A DNA stretch of 64,000 nt, from assembly GCA_025769875.1 (NCBI GenBank), contig JAGFNK010000076.1:1-64000 (forward strand), given 5' to 3'. How positions within the stretch are numbered: position 1 is the stretch's first letter; every line of letters begins with the position of its first letter. The DNA is from Russula earlei. Its lineage: Eukaryota > Basidiomycota > Agaricomycetes > Russulales > Russulaceae. The translations under genes were made by a program, and so were the position numbers. The notes under the pieces are model-generated. The model was not told the origin of the DNA, made no database searches, and saw only the letters and a program-made list of their open reading frames with translations. This document shows, in pieces, positions 33,801-46,738 of this stretch.

Positions 33801-36800
33801 TCCTGTGCATCTCCGTGAGCAGGGCGATATGTATGGTCAGGAATACTAACCTTGGGTTGCCCTGATCACTCGCAGCGGACGAGATCGCTTTGCTATCGTA
33901 AACTAGGGGACCCTTGTGGTATTGCTTGATCGTAGGGAGAAATCGCGCTGTATACCAATCAGACGCATCAAGTTTTGTGCCTTGCGCGCTCTGCTGGGAG
34001 CCAGAGGTGTGTACAGCAGTCGGGATCAAGGGGGAGAAGTTTTGATGCTGGAATATAAGGTTCGCGTCCGTCACGAGAGAGGGGCAGCCAAGAACAAGGG
34101 GTGGAGGGAAATAGTCTGTCAAATCTTGGCCAGCTAGAGCGTCCAATGTATCTTGTGCATTGCTAGGTACACCCGGTATATCACTGTGCTGCCCTAGGAC
34201 GAAATTTGTGAGGTCATAGACTTGACCCTGGATGGTTACCCAGTAGTCATTCCTGCCTGTGTGACGGCCGACCTCTGTCAGTGACCAAGCCTTGTCGAAA
34301 TCTGGACAAAGGAGGCGTCCGAACTCGACGATATAGAATATGACGGTAGCATTTATGAGGAAGATCAGGAAAAAAATCGTGAGTTTTTCTCGCCATGCAA
34401 GCCGGATGTCAGGACGCTTCATACGCCCAATTGACGAGAGGCAGAAACTAGGAATCCACCACGTAGTCGCCCAGACAATAAACAGCCAGAACCTGCGAGA
34501 ACGACTTGTAGGGACTTCTTCAATAGCATTCGGGGCGTCTTTGACAACTAGCCCGCCTTCCTTGGACTGTTCTGAAGAATCTTGTGGTAGCTCTTTCTTG
34601 TCATAATCGGATCCCCATCCGCTTGCATCTTCCCTGTAAGGGGGTGCAGAGAGACCGGGTGTCGAAAGGCCACCATGTCCGTATCCGGCGTTAGGATCGT
34701 GATACTGCGTTCCACCGGTGGTGACTCGCGTGAGTAAAAGATTATCTTCGCTCTGGCCATAAAGAGCACTCGGCGGGGGGAAACCCGTGTCCTGATGGGT
34801 ATGGTCGGTGTTATCATCAGGATAATTACTCTCGTCGTCGACCTCTTGTGCGGGCTTCCGCAGCTCCTTCTCGGTCGCGCGAACTTCATCTTCTGCCGCT
34901 TTCCAAGCATTGTACGACAACCAGACCATCCTATGGCCGAGAGTAAAATCGATACCCTCCTTCAAACCCTTAGACAGACAAAATTGTCGAGTTCTTTCCT
35001 CCGGAGAGCCTGGAGCTGGTGGGACATAACGTTCGCAGAAATCGTCTTGTTCCAGGTCAGCCACATACTCGATCTTCCGACGCACAATAACATTGGGCAG
35101 AAGAAGAGATCGTATCTGCGTCTTGACACGGCGCTTGTCAAATGAGTTAGGTAGACCGGAATCATTTGGCCGAATACACGAAACCGTCCACAGGCGCATA
35201 CGGTCCAAATTTGCGATAACCTCGGACAACGTAAAATTTAACTGCGTAGTGATGGGGTATACCTTTGAGGGGTCGAGGTGTGGATGTTCTTCCCATGTCT
35301 CGGTTCGGTTGAATGACGCAACTGGTGTTGGATGGCGAAGTGGCTTGGACGAAACCTGAGCTTGTACAATCATGCTCTCGTCTTTGTTGTGTTTCTCTGC
35401 AGCCAAACTCGGTCCAGCAAAAAGCTTTGAGATGAGTGGGTCGTTCGAGTTGCGAAGGAGGGTAACGAAGGCCGAGTCTAAAATGTCTGTATCCTTTTCG
35501 ACAAACGCCGCGACGTCATAAGAGCAACTCCCCGCATAGTGATTGATCCCAAACAAGTTGCGGTCTGTAGACCCGGCAAAGCTGGGATTGCCAATGAAAG
35601 ACGCATGGACTCCAAAGCGGGAGACCAGGTCTTGCAACAGATCTTCGTCCTTCTTGTCGCCGCTCTTTCCAGACTTGTAAGACGAACAAGCCTTAGAAAG
35701 GACACCGAGAATCCCCCCTGGCTTCTTGTGAGCCCGTTCATTGAGCTGGGCACCGCGGAGCAGCTCCACGCAGGCGGAGTTATCAATTGTCGTGACAGCT
35801 GGCAATGAAACGCCATCCCCCGTGATATGACCGTTGTAGCCTAAAGTGTCCTCAAAGGTCGTGCGGATGACGTGAGAATGCATGAGCTCGTCTGCAAAAT
35901 TGATACAAAACTCATCAAAGCCGTTTTGTCCATACGCGTGGACGAGTGGAGGACTGGCGGTGAACATCACAGATCCGCTGGAGGATGGCCCGCGAGATTG
36001 GAAACCGGGCTGATCCAAAAGAACGATTTGCGAATGAGGTGGTGGATCCTGCTGATTTGGGGCGACCCTGTGATTTGCGGTCTCCACAACGAATGCGAAA
36101 AGGATGGCGTAGAGGTCCCTTGCGAAATGGTCCCTTTGCAAAGAACTTTGATCTGCGTTCATCAGGACGGTATAAAGCTCCTTGCGAACATAGTTCGTTT
36201 TGTTTGTAAGGGTTTGGGCGAGGTCCTCTGAGGCGACGCCGAGCAGCTTGGAGATATGGTCGAGGACGGGCATATTTATGACATAAGCGGGTACATCACG
36301 GGCGTCACCGTCCGCGAATCGGAGGTTGCTAAGAAGGAGAATGGCGACGAGGAGGCTAAAGATGGAAGTCATGTGTTTTGACTTGAACCCTAAAGTTTTC
36401 ATATCTTCTCGCAACTGATCCATTGCAATGGCATCGTCACTGAAAGGCCCGGATGGAAGACGGTACGTGCCAGAAGAAGCCAAAAGGGCGTATTCAGAAG
36501 GATCCTCTAGAGCGAAGAAATCTCGTTCGGTGGGAGTTGCACCAGCGAGGAACTGATAGAAAACGTGGTACGTCCGCTCCTCATGGCTGAGGCGGTTCAA
36601 TCGGGATTTGTCAAGGCCATATGTAAGGACCTTGGCACCGCTAATGCGACCGCGGTCGTTGAAATGGAGCTCAAAATATCGACCATGACGAGACGCATTT
36701 GGATTCATGAGCGTTTTGGCATTGCCGAAGGAATCCACTAGCGACGTCAAGGCCTTGACAAGCTCAGATAGCTTTGTCTCGCGCTTGGAATGAGCCGAAA

Positions 36801-37280
36801 GGCGCAAAATTTGCTTGATGAGCAAGTCTCTACTGAACGACTTGCCGGACCCGGTGATACCGCTGTGTAGACGTTAAGAAGAAAGTTGGTAAAGCTAGTG
36901 ACGCTTGTCACCTACCGAAAAATAATGGCCTGAGATTCGCCCCTTCTTCTCATTAATAGATATGCTCTTGCGGCCAGATCATAGGGGTGAGGAGGTAAGG
37001 GCGGCTGAGAAGAGCTGTGTGGTGGAGACGTGTCTTTGTAACAACGGTCTTCGTATTCTTTGGCACTGATATCATTTGTATTCGCCAGTGACTTGAAAGG
37101 ATTGACCACTACAAAATTGGAGGTGTTGACCCTAAAGTAAGGACGGTCGGCACGGAAGGAGGCCTGAAGGACTTGGAGAATGGCGTCGTCGGTCGGGTGG
37201 ACTGTGGCATTGGCTGAGGACGAAACGAGGTCGACGAGGTCACCTGAGCCAAGTGCAGGTGATGAAACCGAGGGAGCCAT
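30868..37280 (-). CDS. Chitin synthase with myosin-like motor domain (class V type)
   Basis: A plasma-membrane processive enzyme making cell-wall chitin from UDP-GlcNAc. From the ATG at 37280: a motor-like domain with P-loop GITGSGKS (rebuilt across an intron), the loop [13 protein letters not shown] and a divergent switch [11 protein letters not shown]. Two membrane helices follow ([35 protein letters not shown]). Next is a cytochrome-b5-like segment ([19 protein letters not shown]), then the catalytic domain: [47 protein letters not shown] and QRRRW. Further helices follow, then a Gly/Ser-rich tail and a DEK_C-type end ([15 protein letters not shown]). Domain order matches fungal class V/VII enzymes. 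Catalytic motifs are complete. Motor activity is doubtful because switch II has Gln where myosins have Glu. The long exon 33439-36825 carries most of the motor and linker. Confidence 0.93.
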
Positions 37281-37507
37281 GGGAAACTGAAACGAAAAGA
37301 GAGGAAAAGGTCGGAAGTTAAGATTTGAGAGAGGGTGCTGTACTGATGCACTGGGTGAAGGTGAGCTGCAACCTGGTTGGTGAGCTCCCCTCTCCTCTGA
37401 CGCGCAACAGGCAGGAAAGCAACACCGCCGGCGCGTTCTGCCGCCACTGCTGCCGGCCGCGGCAACGTTATGTTATTTCCGAGTACGGTAATTAGACACG
37501 TGACATT

Positions 37508-40437
37508 CTACTCTTCCATCTCGCGCTTCACCGACTCACTCCACACTTCTTCAAACAGGTCGTCATGCTCGTTAGGAGAGGCGATGGAAGAGGCCAACTT
37601 AGGGCGTCCTTTACTTTGAAGATCCGATCTCCATGCGTCGACTACTTCAGGAATTTTACTGGGACGTAGCATGAGAACCCCACTTTACGATTTACAAGCC
37701 ATGATTTATCACGTACCTTGGGGCATATGTTCGTGCGAACAGCGCTGCTTCCGGTATACGCTGAGTTTTCGCGAGGAGGTCGATGCATGCCTTGGCATCC
37801 CCAAGCTGAAAAAGAGTTGCGAAGGCGAGGTTATTCTGACCCTTCTTCTCTATTCACGGATGGTTTGGTCGTATTCCAGGGAGATGAAATCGTGACACAC
37901 CTGCTTGGGAAGCCAGCTGTCGCAATCCAACTTGGTCTCCAGTAGAGAGCAGAAGTAGCATGAGTGCATTGAGATCACCCGCCTTCTCAAAGCACTCCCG
38001 GGCCAAGTCGAATCGCCAAACGGCCAGAGCGCGATCACCAACAGCTTTCCATTTGGTATCAGCCTCGGTATCGGGGACAGCTCGCGCAATTTCGAGGGCA
38101 GAATCTAGATCGTCTAGCTGTAACGCCAAGTCGAATTTATGATCGGGATCGCCAGTAACTTGGAAAGCTAATTCCTTCAGATCTGTAGGAGCGGGTCAGA
38201 CACTCGCAATCGACGCCACGGCGCCCGGTGCCTACCTTTGCCTTCCAAGAATCTGGCGACCTTGTTACGCTGATCTTTCGGCACAGTCGGCAGGATTTGC
38301 TCAGCAGATGCCATGTCGTTTCTCAATACCGCAGTCTGATATTCAATTACGCTCAATGCCAGGGAGTAGCCAGAAACATTCATGTCCTTATCCATCACGT
38401 AGACCCGGCTATGCGACGGAAGGTAACCAAGGAGGGACATAGGCCTACAACATGATCAGCACGCGCCCGCAAAACATGAGATGGCATACCTGTCAAGATT
38501 GGCCACAGAGTAGGATTCAGTGCCAATGAAGTAGTTTAATCGGTTGGCCGCATTGGTATAGATAAGGCATTCGCCGATCCATTGGGCTGTTTTTATCCTG
38601 GCAATCGTAAGAACGTGGTGAGAGAGAAATTAAACATTGAAGCTACTTCTCGGGCACTTCTGTCACGATCTCAAAGGCCTTCTCGACTCCCTCATCCCCT
38701 AGATCTGCGCCAGCCTCGACCATGGTTGTGTAAGCGTCACGGTCGAATCGAAGGATATAAAATGAATCTTCTGAGGCAATAGCAACCAATGTTCCGGTGA
38801 GAGACCAGAATATCTGGAAGGGGTGAGATGAGAGGGGGATGGCCAAGCGATGCAAAATTCACGTTGACTCACGTTCTTTGCCTCGACATCGATACGTCTC
38901 ACTATCTCGCCTGTCTCCCAATCCCAGAAGACAACAAAAGTACTACCGCGACCACCCAGAAGAGTCCCTCCATGCAGTCCGTCGATAATCCAGGATCCAA
39001 GACCTTTCATGACCGGACCAGGACGCTCCTTAAAGTTCTTGAATACATGGATTTGAAGTTTGCCTTCAAGAACAGCATAGGTATTAGAGTCGCTAGCCCA
39101 TGCAAATGAATTGCCTGTGCCGAAAGCCTTGTTTCGCCATGCAAGGGCAGTGTAGATGATGTACTCTCCATCACCGACAACGGTGACGAATCGGCCATTG
39201 GGGGAGTGGTTGAGAGATGTAGGGAATATTTCGGTTGAGCCGAGCTCTTTTACAGAAAGAGGAATACGAGAGCCTTCGACAAAGGTATCATCAGTTACTG
39301 TCTGAAGGTTTGTAGATAGAACTTCATTGTTGCGGGTATAGATGAGTTTCCCCGAAGAATCCATCGAGAAGGTAGGCTCATCGCGACCCAGCTAAAAGCT
39401 ACTCAGCATGTTGAGGGTAGTTCAGAGGCAGCAGGATGTACCTTAAGGACAACGGAACCCTCATCAAAGCCTACTGCAACCTCGTTTCCCTCCCTGCGAA
39501 TAGCAACACACCAAACACGCTCCAGAGCATAGTTCAGGGTATTTTCTAGGCGGTATGTCCCACTGTTCCAAATCTTGACTGTCCCATCCTCACTGCCGCT
39601 GATGATGATAGGGATTTTTGGATGAAATACCGCGAAAGAGACGTTGTTGGTGTGACTCTCCATCGTTTGCACGCAGCTTTTGCTTAGATAGTCCCAAACT
39701 TTGACCGTCTTGTCATCACCGGTCGTCACAAGGTAGGGCTTATCTGCGCCTGGATAGAATTCGACATAGTTGACACCCTTTTCGTGTGCCTCCATTGTGA
39801 AATTTGGGACAGGAGAACCGACGGCCCATATTTTGATTGTACGATCGAGGCACGAAGAAGCGAAGGTGTTTGGGTCCTTGGGATTGATCGCAATGTTCAT
39901 GATGTAGTGCGTGTGGCCTTCGTAGGTCTATGCACATGTGAATCTCAAACCTCAGCCTTAAAGAAGTGGTTCACCTGAATGCACTTCCATTGTTTTTCCC
40001 AGTCCCAAGCCTTTATTGTCATGTCATCACTCCCGGTGAGGACGATGCTTGCGGTAGGATGCACGGTGAGACAACGAATGTAATCGGGATGGGCTTCAAA
40101 CACTGTGACCTTCTCATGTGTGTTGTAATTGAAGACGCGCAATTGAAAGTCGTCGGAACCCGCGATAAACCAACTCTTGCGAGCGATGAATCGACAGCAC
40201 CGTACTGGGACCTCCGCAACTTCGAATGTTTTCACTAATGCACCTGTCTCATGGTTATATATGTTGACAGAGCCGTTATAGAGTCCTGCTAGAAGCCATG
40301 GTTCGGTTGGATGAAAGTCGACTGCCTTGACACGGTCGGATCTGTTGAATACTTTACGCTGATGTCGTGGCGTTTTTTTCTTTAAAGAAAATACGTCAGG
40401 GGGGCAAGAATATACGCACGTTGACGTCTAAGAGCAT
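37508..40437 (-). CDS. SEC27: Coatomer beta-prime subunit (COPB2/SEC27)
   Basis: A component of the COPI coat for Golgi-to-ER vesicles. The ATG at 40437 opens MLLDVN, and a short intron leads to [20 protein letters not shown] then [18 protein letters not shown], the typical N terminus. WD40 repeats continue with [64 protein letters not shown] and [20 protein letters not shown]. The second half gives the coatomer WD-associated region ([27 protein letters not shown]) and a helical solenoid ([38 protein letters not shown]). The final exon ends [10 protein letters not shown], stop at 37508. Around ten introns. It looks intact and single-copy. Confidence 0.93.
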
Positions 40438-41257
40438 CGCGTCATAGAATTCTTGATTGTGATTCTGTCCGGCAGTGGAAAGCGGTCAAGGACTAACTGG
40501 GGGAATGGAGGCAACACATCTCCGATCACCACGATTCAGATTTGTTGGCCACGCCGCCTTCTTCCTCCTAACCAAAATAAAATACCCTCTCAAAGCCGCC
40601 AACCAGTAAGGCCGTTCCAGCTTTGAGATCAAGCCCCAACAGCCACGTGGTTTTCACGCCTCCCTCTGCCACGCCAATTACACATGCCCGGGCTGTGTGC
40701 TTCATAGCCGTCACTCAAGACCCGTGATAATCCATGAAACATTCATTGGCGTTGGTTTATATTCACCACCAAAGTAAATCGGTGCTGCCGCTATGAGCCC
40801 CCGACAGCTTTCGAAGCTATGGCAATGAGCTACCTTGTCATATGGAAGAACTCGAACAACGCGCCTGACGTTGAGACGGCGGCCAAGGCGATACATCCTG
40901 TCACACCTTCACCCTGTCGGCACGTCTTTCAACACGTGTGTACCTCGCGAGTTGCTCATTCTCTCCCCTTCGCAGCTCGAAATGGTGGATTCCGCCATGC
41001 CATGGTGTGCAGTTACCAAAGTCATGGATATTTCGGTCCCGTCATGCTCGCCGCCTTGCCGATAGAAACATGCTGTCGCAGTGCTGGCCTCGATCAATGA
41101 TGCCGCCAGGCAGCCTCGCGTGCGACGTCTGAGGGGTGGCCATTACGATCATAAAAACCCCTTCCCCGATTGATCCTCTGTTCGCTTTCCATCCTCCCGT
41201 ATCACCCACTAGCAACAACTCCATCTACCTCGTATTCTGTGATCATCTGTTCACGGC
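40438..41257. other. Divergent intergenic region
   Basis: About 820 bases between the starts of COPB2 (-) and the WW-like membrane gene (+). It must hold both promoters. Short frames on both strands carry no motif. A pyrimidine-rich segment precedes 41258. Confidence 0.45.
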
Positions 41258-44200
41258 ATGTCTAAACAACCTCAGCCCCAGGGAACACCCTCCGGAAAAT
41301 CCATCCGGTCCCGCATGGGTACAATTATGAGGCGATCATCGACTGCTCTCACCGGCCTCGCACGGCCTGGGACACCTTCAAGGTCATCCACGGAGTCTCT
41401 CAGACTCGACGCAAACACCTCGGGGCCAGAACATGTCATGCCGAGCCCCGTAGCTGAGTCCCCTGCACGTGAAGCCGCTGAATCCATGCCAGAGCCATCG
41501 GGCCCTTCAAAACTATCAAGCCCTCCAATCACTTCTCAAGGTTTTACGGCCGAACCTACCACCGTCTCAACATCCAGGCCGGCACAACCACAGGAGGAAG
41601 CATTGACCACTCTCGTACAACCTGAATCTGCTCCAGCAACAGAAGTCGTGCCCGTCCCACAATCGGATGTCGTCCCTGCGTCACTTCCAGAGTCCTCTTC
41701 GACAGCTCTTCCAGAAACTACCCCTGTGCAAATTCCAGTAAAGTCGGCTGACCCCGCGGCTTATGTCTCCCACTCTCCGGAATCTCTCAGCCTTGCTACA
41801 ACGGAGCGCGCTGCGGAGGAGGCTATGACAGTTCGGCGGTCCGAAGATTCCGGCAGCACTCAATCGCATGGACAGGTTGTTCCTCCCCATGAACGACAGC
41901 TGCCGACTGAGATTCATGCCGCGCCTTGGGACAGTGGTCCTCTCGTGACCGAGAGATCGTCTCAGCCCGAGCAGGAGGCACTTGTCGCTCCAAAAGCAGC
42001 ATCTGCTCGTCCCAGTCCAGCGCCCACAGACCGTGTTTCAACCCCCCCAATCCTACCCGCCGTTGACCAAGCGTCTGGCGACAAATCTTCGGTAGCTGGT
42101 CTCGTGTTGAAGAGCAGGACGCGGGGTTCCACCGTTTCTTCTCAAGTCCGTCCACGCACGCCGTCTATTCCCAATGGCCGAGTTTCCAGGCGGCCGAGCA
42201 TATCTTCTTTGGCCTCATCGGCGGTGGCATTTTCTAGCCATCCGGTCCAAGCTGCTTCTGAATCTCGTCAGGAAGGTGGTGCGCCCCCTGTCAGTCACAG
42301 GTATGTCCGTTGCTGCGCAAAGATGATGATGTTCTTAATGCTATTTGTAAGGGCCATGGAAAATCCGTTTGCCAATCCATTCGAGAATGTGCTCTCTGTC
42401 CCGGTTCCTCGCCTGGCAGAGCAAGCTGGAATACCATTCCATGAGTGAGAGAAAGTTTTCTTGTACTGTGGCCCCTAACGTGACGTCCCTACCAGTCTGT
42501 CCTCAACCGGGGTTGGTTCTGGGAACGTTTGGGCTGTAGCGCCAATTGACGTTCCTCTCCCACCTGCCAGTGAGGTCATGCACGCAATGTGAGTTGCTTC
42601 TCTATTATTGAAATCCAACTCATTTGACTGTCCACTCAAGGCCGATTCAGACCGCGCCATCCAACATCAGCGCCGCAGGCAAAAACAGACTCTTTTCACC
42701 TAGAGAACCCATCGATTATGACACAGAGTACGTGACCCACAGTTCACGAGATACGGTCTTTCTCATTGTTAATAGCGAGTCGCGCCCCCTTCTCCGGTCG
42801 TCTGAAACGTCTCTTAAAAATCCTCCACTTTACGGACAGATGGAGCCTGCCCGATCTGTCTCACTCCTCCCATCGCAAGATGAGGGTTCTTTATGGCCGG
42901 TACCAATGCGCCAATTCGCAACCCTTGGGTGGCAGGAATTTTTGTTGCCAGATGGCACCCGCTATTTCTCCAACTCAACCCTTCACATTGTGACGGATGT
43001 TGATCTGCGCAACTCCGAACGGTTAGACTCAATTACGACGCATTTTGACGGACGCGACTCGGACGTTCTACCCCCGCAAGAGTGGGAATTGTGGCTCCGT
43101 GATGCGAGTGCACGAACGACTCCTTACATCCCGCTCAAAGCCTGGGTACATCACGGGACGCGGACGGTGTTGTTCGAACGCCCTTCAACAGATCCTGGGG
43201 AAATTTTAAACAAAGTCGTCGATAGTAAGTGCTAAGAATTCACGTGTGTCGGTTTTGTTGATTATTCGGCAGAGACAGACATGGAATATGAGTACTGGTC
43301 GTTCATGGTGTCCCATCCGGCCCATGTGCCGCTCTCATCAGAATGCATCTCTGAAGCCATCGACGTCCTGACGTGGTCTTACACCGGTTTGCTGTTTTAC
43401 TATACTCATCTGGTATCGTCATTTATTCTTCCTGCGTCAGACCGGCTGCTACCGGCGCCACACCCTTCCCTGCCCCCATTCAGCCACGAAGAGTGTCAGG
43501 AGCTTCTAAAACTACTCCGATCTTTTAATCGTGAGCCTCCTCATAGTAGTTCTTAGATGACCTTTTTGACATATACCCCACTCCCAGACGTTCCTGCTCA
43601 GGCCGTGTCCGTCGTTCGCAACCGTGTTGTATCCAAAGTACTTGTTCGCGTTGGTGAGTTTGGACTGCCCACAAACTATCCGGCCTATCTCAACTTTGCG
43701 CCTAGCTGCATGGAGACGAGGTCGTCTGGTTGGCGTGGTGAGGGACAACTATGGCCCATCAACTCGCGCCCCGCTTCTCCGTACTGCGGGTGATTTCGTG
43801 ATTTCGTGCCTCTGTCTGGGCCTCCCTTATCTCTTCCTGGAACGATCGCATCATCAAAGATTCGACACGGAAGGTGGCGTACGTAGCACTGCCGGCCCCA
43901 TGCTTGTCGTCGGCGCGCTTGCTTGCTTAATAGTGAGTTGGGAATTCTTGGACATGTGATGACATCTTTTTGACTCTGCGACCCCAGGCCGCTATTATCC
44001 TGAGTGCCTCAGTGACGTTCATCACACTCCCTGGCATCGATGACATTTCACGTGTTGCCGGTTTCCTGGCGATTCTTCTCTCTGCGTCTAGTCTTATTTC
44101 CGCGGTGATCGCGTTGTTCCGATATAAGTCAGACATAGAGAACCCGATTGCGTACCCTCGTGGAGAAGGACTAGTCTTTCTTTCGGTATGTGTCATATAA

Positions 44201-44448
44201 AAATACTCGCTCTCATAACTGACTGGAGTTTGAACCCAAAGCGACGGAGTGTCCTCTTATCCCTCCCTCTTGTCTTCTTACTCTATGCAATCGCAGCATT
44301 CATTGCTGGGATCGCGCTTTATGCCTTTCGCGGGTTAACGACGACAGTAGGAGGACGCCATTTTGAAGATTTTACACAGTGGGCCGTCATAGGGACCGTT
44401 GGAGGACTAGCTTGCATTCTTTTGACTTCGCAAAGTTTGATCCACTGA
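41258..44448 (+). CDS. WW-like, multispanning membrane protein (unknown function)
   Basis: Not assigned to a named family. The long first exon from 41258 is Ser/Pro/Thr-rich and disordered. After short introns near 42301 and 42450 there is a conserved region. It includes a WW-like segment, GWQEFLLPDGTRYFSN, which has the first Trp and the G-x-x-Y-F-x-N signature but no clear second Trp, so it may be a degenerate WW fold. Then come WELWLRDASARTTPYIPLKAW and EYWSFMVSHPAHVPL. The C terminus has about four hydrophobic helices (FVISCLCLGLPYLFL, MLVVGALACLI, VAGFLAILLSASSLISAVIAL, VFLLYAIAAFIAGIALYAF) and ends near ILLTSQSLIH. A plasma-membrane or endomembrane protein with a long cytosolic N terminus is inferred. 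The stop at 44448 assumes no further splice. Confidence 0.72.
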
Positions 44449-44649
44449 AAATCTGTTTACATCTTTTACGCGAGTTGACTGTTGTATCTATCTATTGTCT
44501 TGTGCTTGCTCCTGCTCTCCATGATGATACAGTGTGTTTTCAATTCAAATCCTTGTCGTCGTTGACCAATCGCCGTATTCCACCATGCTTTGTGTCCATA
44601 TTTTATCTTCAATTCATTACGCGCCTGCTTATGTCCCTCATAATACCGT

Positions 44650-44932
44650 TTAAAAACCCCAAGTCGTTCCATCTCTAGGTTCGAGCGCAAGAACGGCGGG
44701 ATGTCGTACAGTCCTTGGAGGTCTGGCGGGAGATCCGGTAAAGGTTTTACATCGGACGTTGGGTAGCGTGGACATTGACGAAGGTTCGGTGGGCCCATAA
44801 TCAAATCTGCAAGCTAAGATCGACACTTGAGATGCAATTGAAGAGGTGGGCATACACAACGACAGGAGCCGTGAACGACGGAGCGACGCCAATGGCGAGG
44901 CAGAGAATGACCAAAATGGCCGAAGCGCGCAT
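44650..44932 (-). CDS. Small secreted-protein candidate
   Basis: A tentative gene. The ATG at 44932 opens MRASAILVILCLAIGVAPSF, an n-h-c signal-peptide pattern with likely cleavage near TAPVV. Removing a short intron with a gtatgc donor and ttgcag acceptor joins it to VFDYGPTEPSSMSTL and a basic Arg/Pro-rich tail ending RDGTTWGF at 44650. The mature chain would be only about 60 residues with a single Cys. A different acceptor choice gives an alternative tail that runs to 44466 (PPDLQGLYDIPPFLRS). No homologue is recalled. It is convergent with the WW-like gene and divergent from RCE1. Confidence 0.33.
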
Positions 44933-45211
44933 TCGTTGTGAGGGTGTCGTGAAATCAAGATGATGAACCGTCGTGGAGATATGATCACGTATGAAGGGTG
45001 TCAGTGACCAGCACCAACTAGTGTAGCCAACACTGGGGGGACTGCCAGTTGGAACTGCGAGCATCGACTTTATGATTTACCCTCTGGCCATTGACACCGC
45101 GCAACATGTCTGTGGTTAATCACTTCAGTGAGGCCTGGGCCTGGCCTGGCACAACCCGTGAGTGCACCGTAATTTCTCGGGCCGGTCGCAACTGCGCCAC
45201 TACTTTGCTCG

Positions 45212-46446
45212 ATGTTCACTGTACCGCAGCCTACCAGAGCATCATTATCCCTTCGAGATGCTCACCTTATTAACGCCGCGCTAACTTTAGGATATGTCCT
45301 TCCCCTGTATCTCACCAAGTTTACCCGCCTCTCCTTCGCCAAATCCTTGGAAAATGATCGGGCGCACTCAAAGGGGTCATCCGAACGGTGGCGAGATGAC
45401 CCCGCCGTCATCAAAGCTCGATTGGTGTCAATTTCCGTCAGCACGGTAGCTTCGTTATGCTTGATGCACTATATCGTAGCTGCAGGTCAAAGGGACTCAC
45501 TGAACGTAAGCGAGCGTCGTTCGTAGGCACGTATCGCTGTCATGCCCTTCACTCATAGGCAGGGTGGGACGCAACTGCTCTCAGCCTCGGGTTCTCTGTG
45601 CGCAAGAGCGATGCTCTTGTCCATTTCGTTACGCCGGCTCTGTTCCTCGGACCACTCTACGGTCGGTACCTGAGTGGTGATCTGCCTTTCATGGCATATT
45701 GGACGTTTAACGAACGCACGAGGGACACGTTTAGCTGGATCGGCATTCGGAATTACATCGCCGTGCGTTCCAGCCTTCCTGATTCGTACCAACTTTCATG
45801 GTGTATGTGGGCTCGCACAGGGACCCATAACCGAAGAAGTGGTTTGGCGTTCGTGTCTGGTCTGTGCCTACCGCCTTGCCGGCGCCTCAAACAAATTCCT
45901 GGTGTTCTTCACGCCTTTGTCATTTGGATGTGGTGCGTCCCCTCCCTAACCAAGTGACGGCATACATTTGAACCTATGTTAGCTCATTTGCACCACATCT
46001 GGGAGAGCTACAACATGCGTGGCCGTACTCTCCGCGCATTGAAGCCCGCTATTCTCGTGACGCGTAAAGGTGTTCCCAATCGTCGACGCGTGTCCAACCT
46101 GAACGACTTTGACAGTCTTCCAATTCACTTATACCACGCTCTTTGGGTTCCACTCGGCCTTTTTATTCCTGCGCACAAGTTCATTGTTTCCCTCGATATC
46201 CGCCCACACATTCTGCAACATTATGGGATTTCCGCAGCTCGAAGTCGAGTTGCGCCGGTTCCCCCATCGTCGAAGACGTACGCTAACCCCATGATTTATC
46301 TCATACATTTGGGCTGACCCACGTACGATTCAGAAATCCTGATCGCGTATTGTGCCGGCATAGTGCTATACATATACGGAATGAGAACATGGACAATTCG
46401 GCCAGATAGCACGTTCTGGTTCCATGGGACATCCAATCAACAATAG
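45212..46446 (+). CDS. RCE1: CAAX prenyl protease 2 (RCE1)
   Basis: An ER-membrane intramembrane protease that removes the -AAX tripeptide from prenylated Ras and other CAAX proteins. The likely start at 45212 gives [19 protein letters not shown] then [17 protein letters not shown], the first helix. The abortive-infection/CAAX-protease core follows over introns: [18 protein letters not shown], then [14 protein letters not shown] with the paired glutamates and Arg, [16 protein letters not shown] with the catalytic His, [15 protein letters not shown] and [15 protein letters not shown] last helix, [16 protein letters not shown], is gained by removing an intron ending near 46333, with the stop at 46446. 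Active-site residues are all present. An earlier in-frame start cannot be excluded. Confidence 0.9.
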
Positions 46447-46738
46447 AGTCAGTCAGGTCTTCGATTCGGCTTTTTTGTTGGTTCGATTGCGATGCGGTAT
46501 TGGTGATACGGAGTCTACATTCGTCTGACGATAAGGATACAGCAGGTGCGACAGATGCAGGGTTGATGGTGGATGGGGCAGAGGGGACGATGGACAGGGC
46601 TGAGTGAGACTGCAGGGGCTGAAGCTGGGGCAATGACGATGGACGATGGGGTTGTGTGTGGTAATCGGCAAGTCGGAGATGATAGAGCTTCCATTTTGGT
46701 CACAGTGTACCAAAGAGGGAAACATCAACATCACCGCC

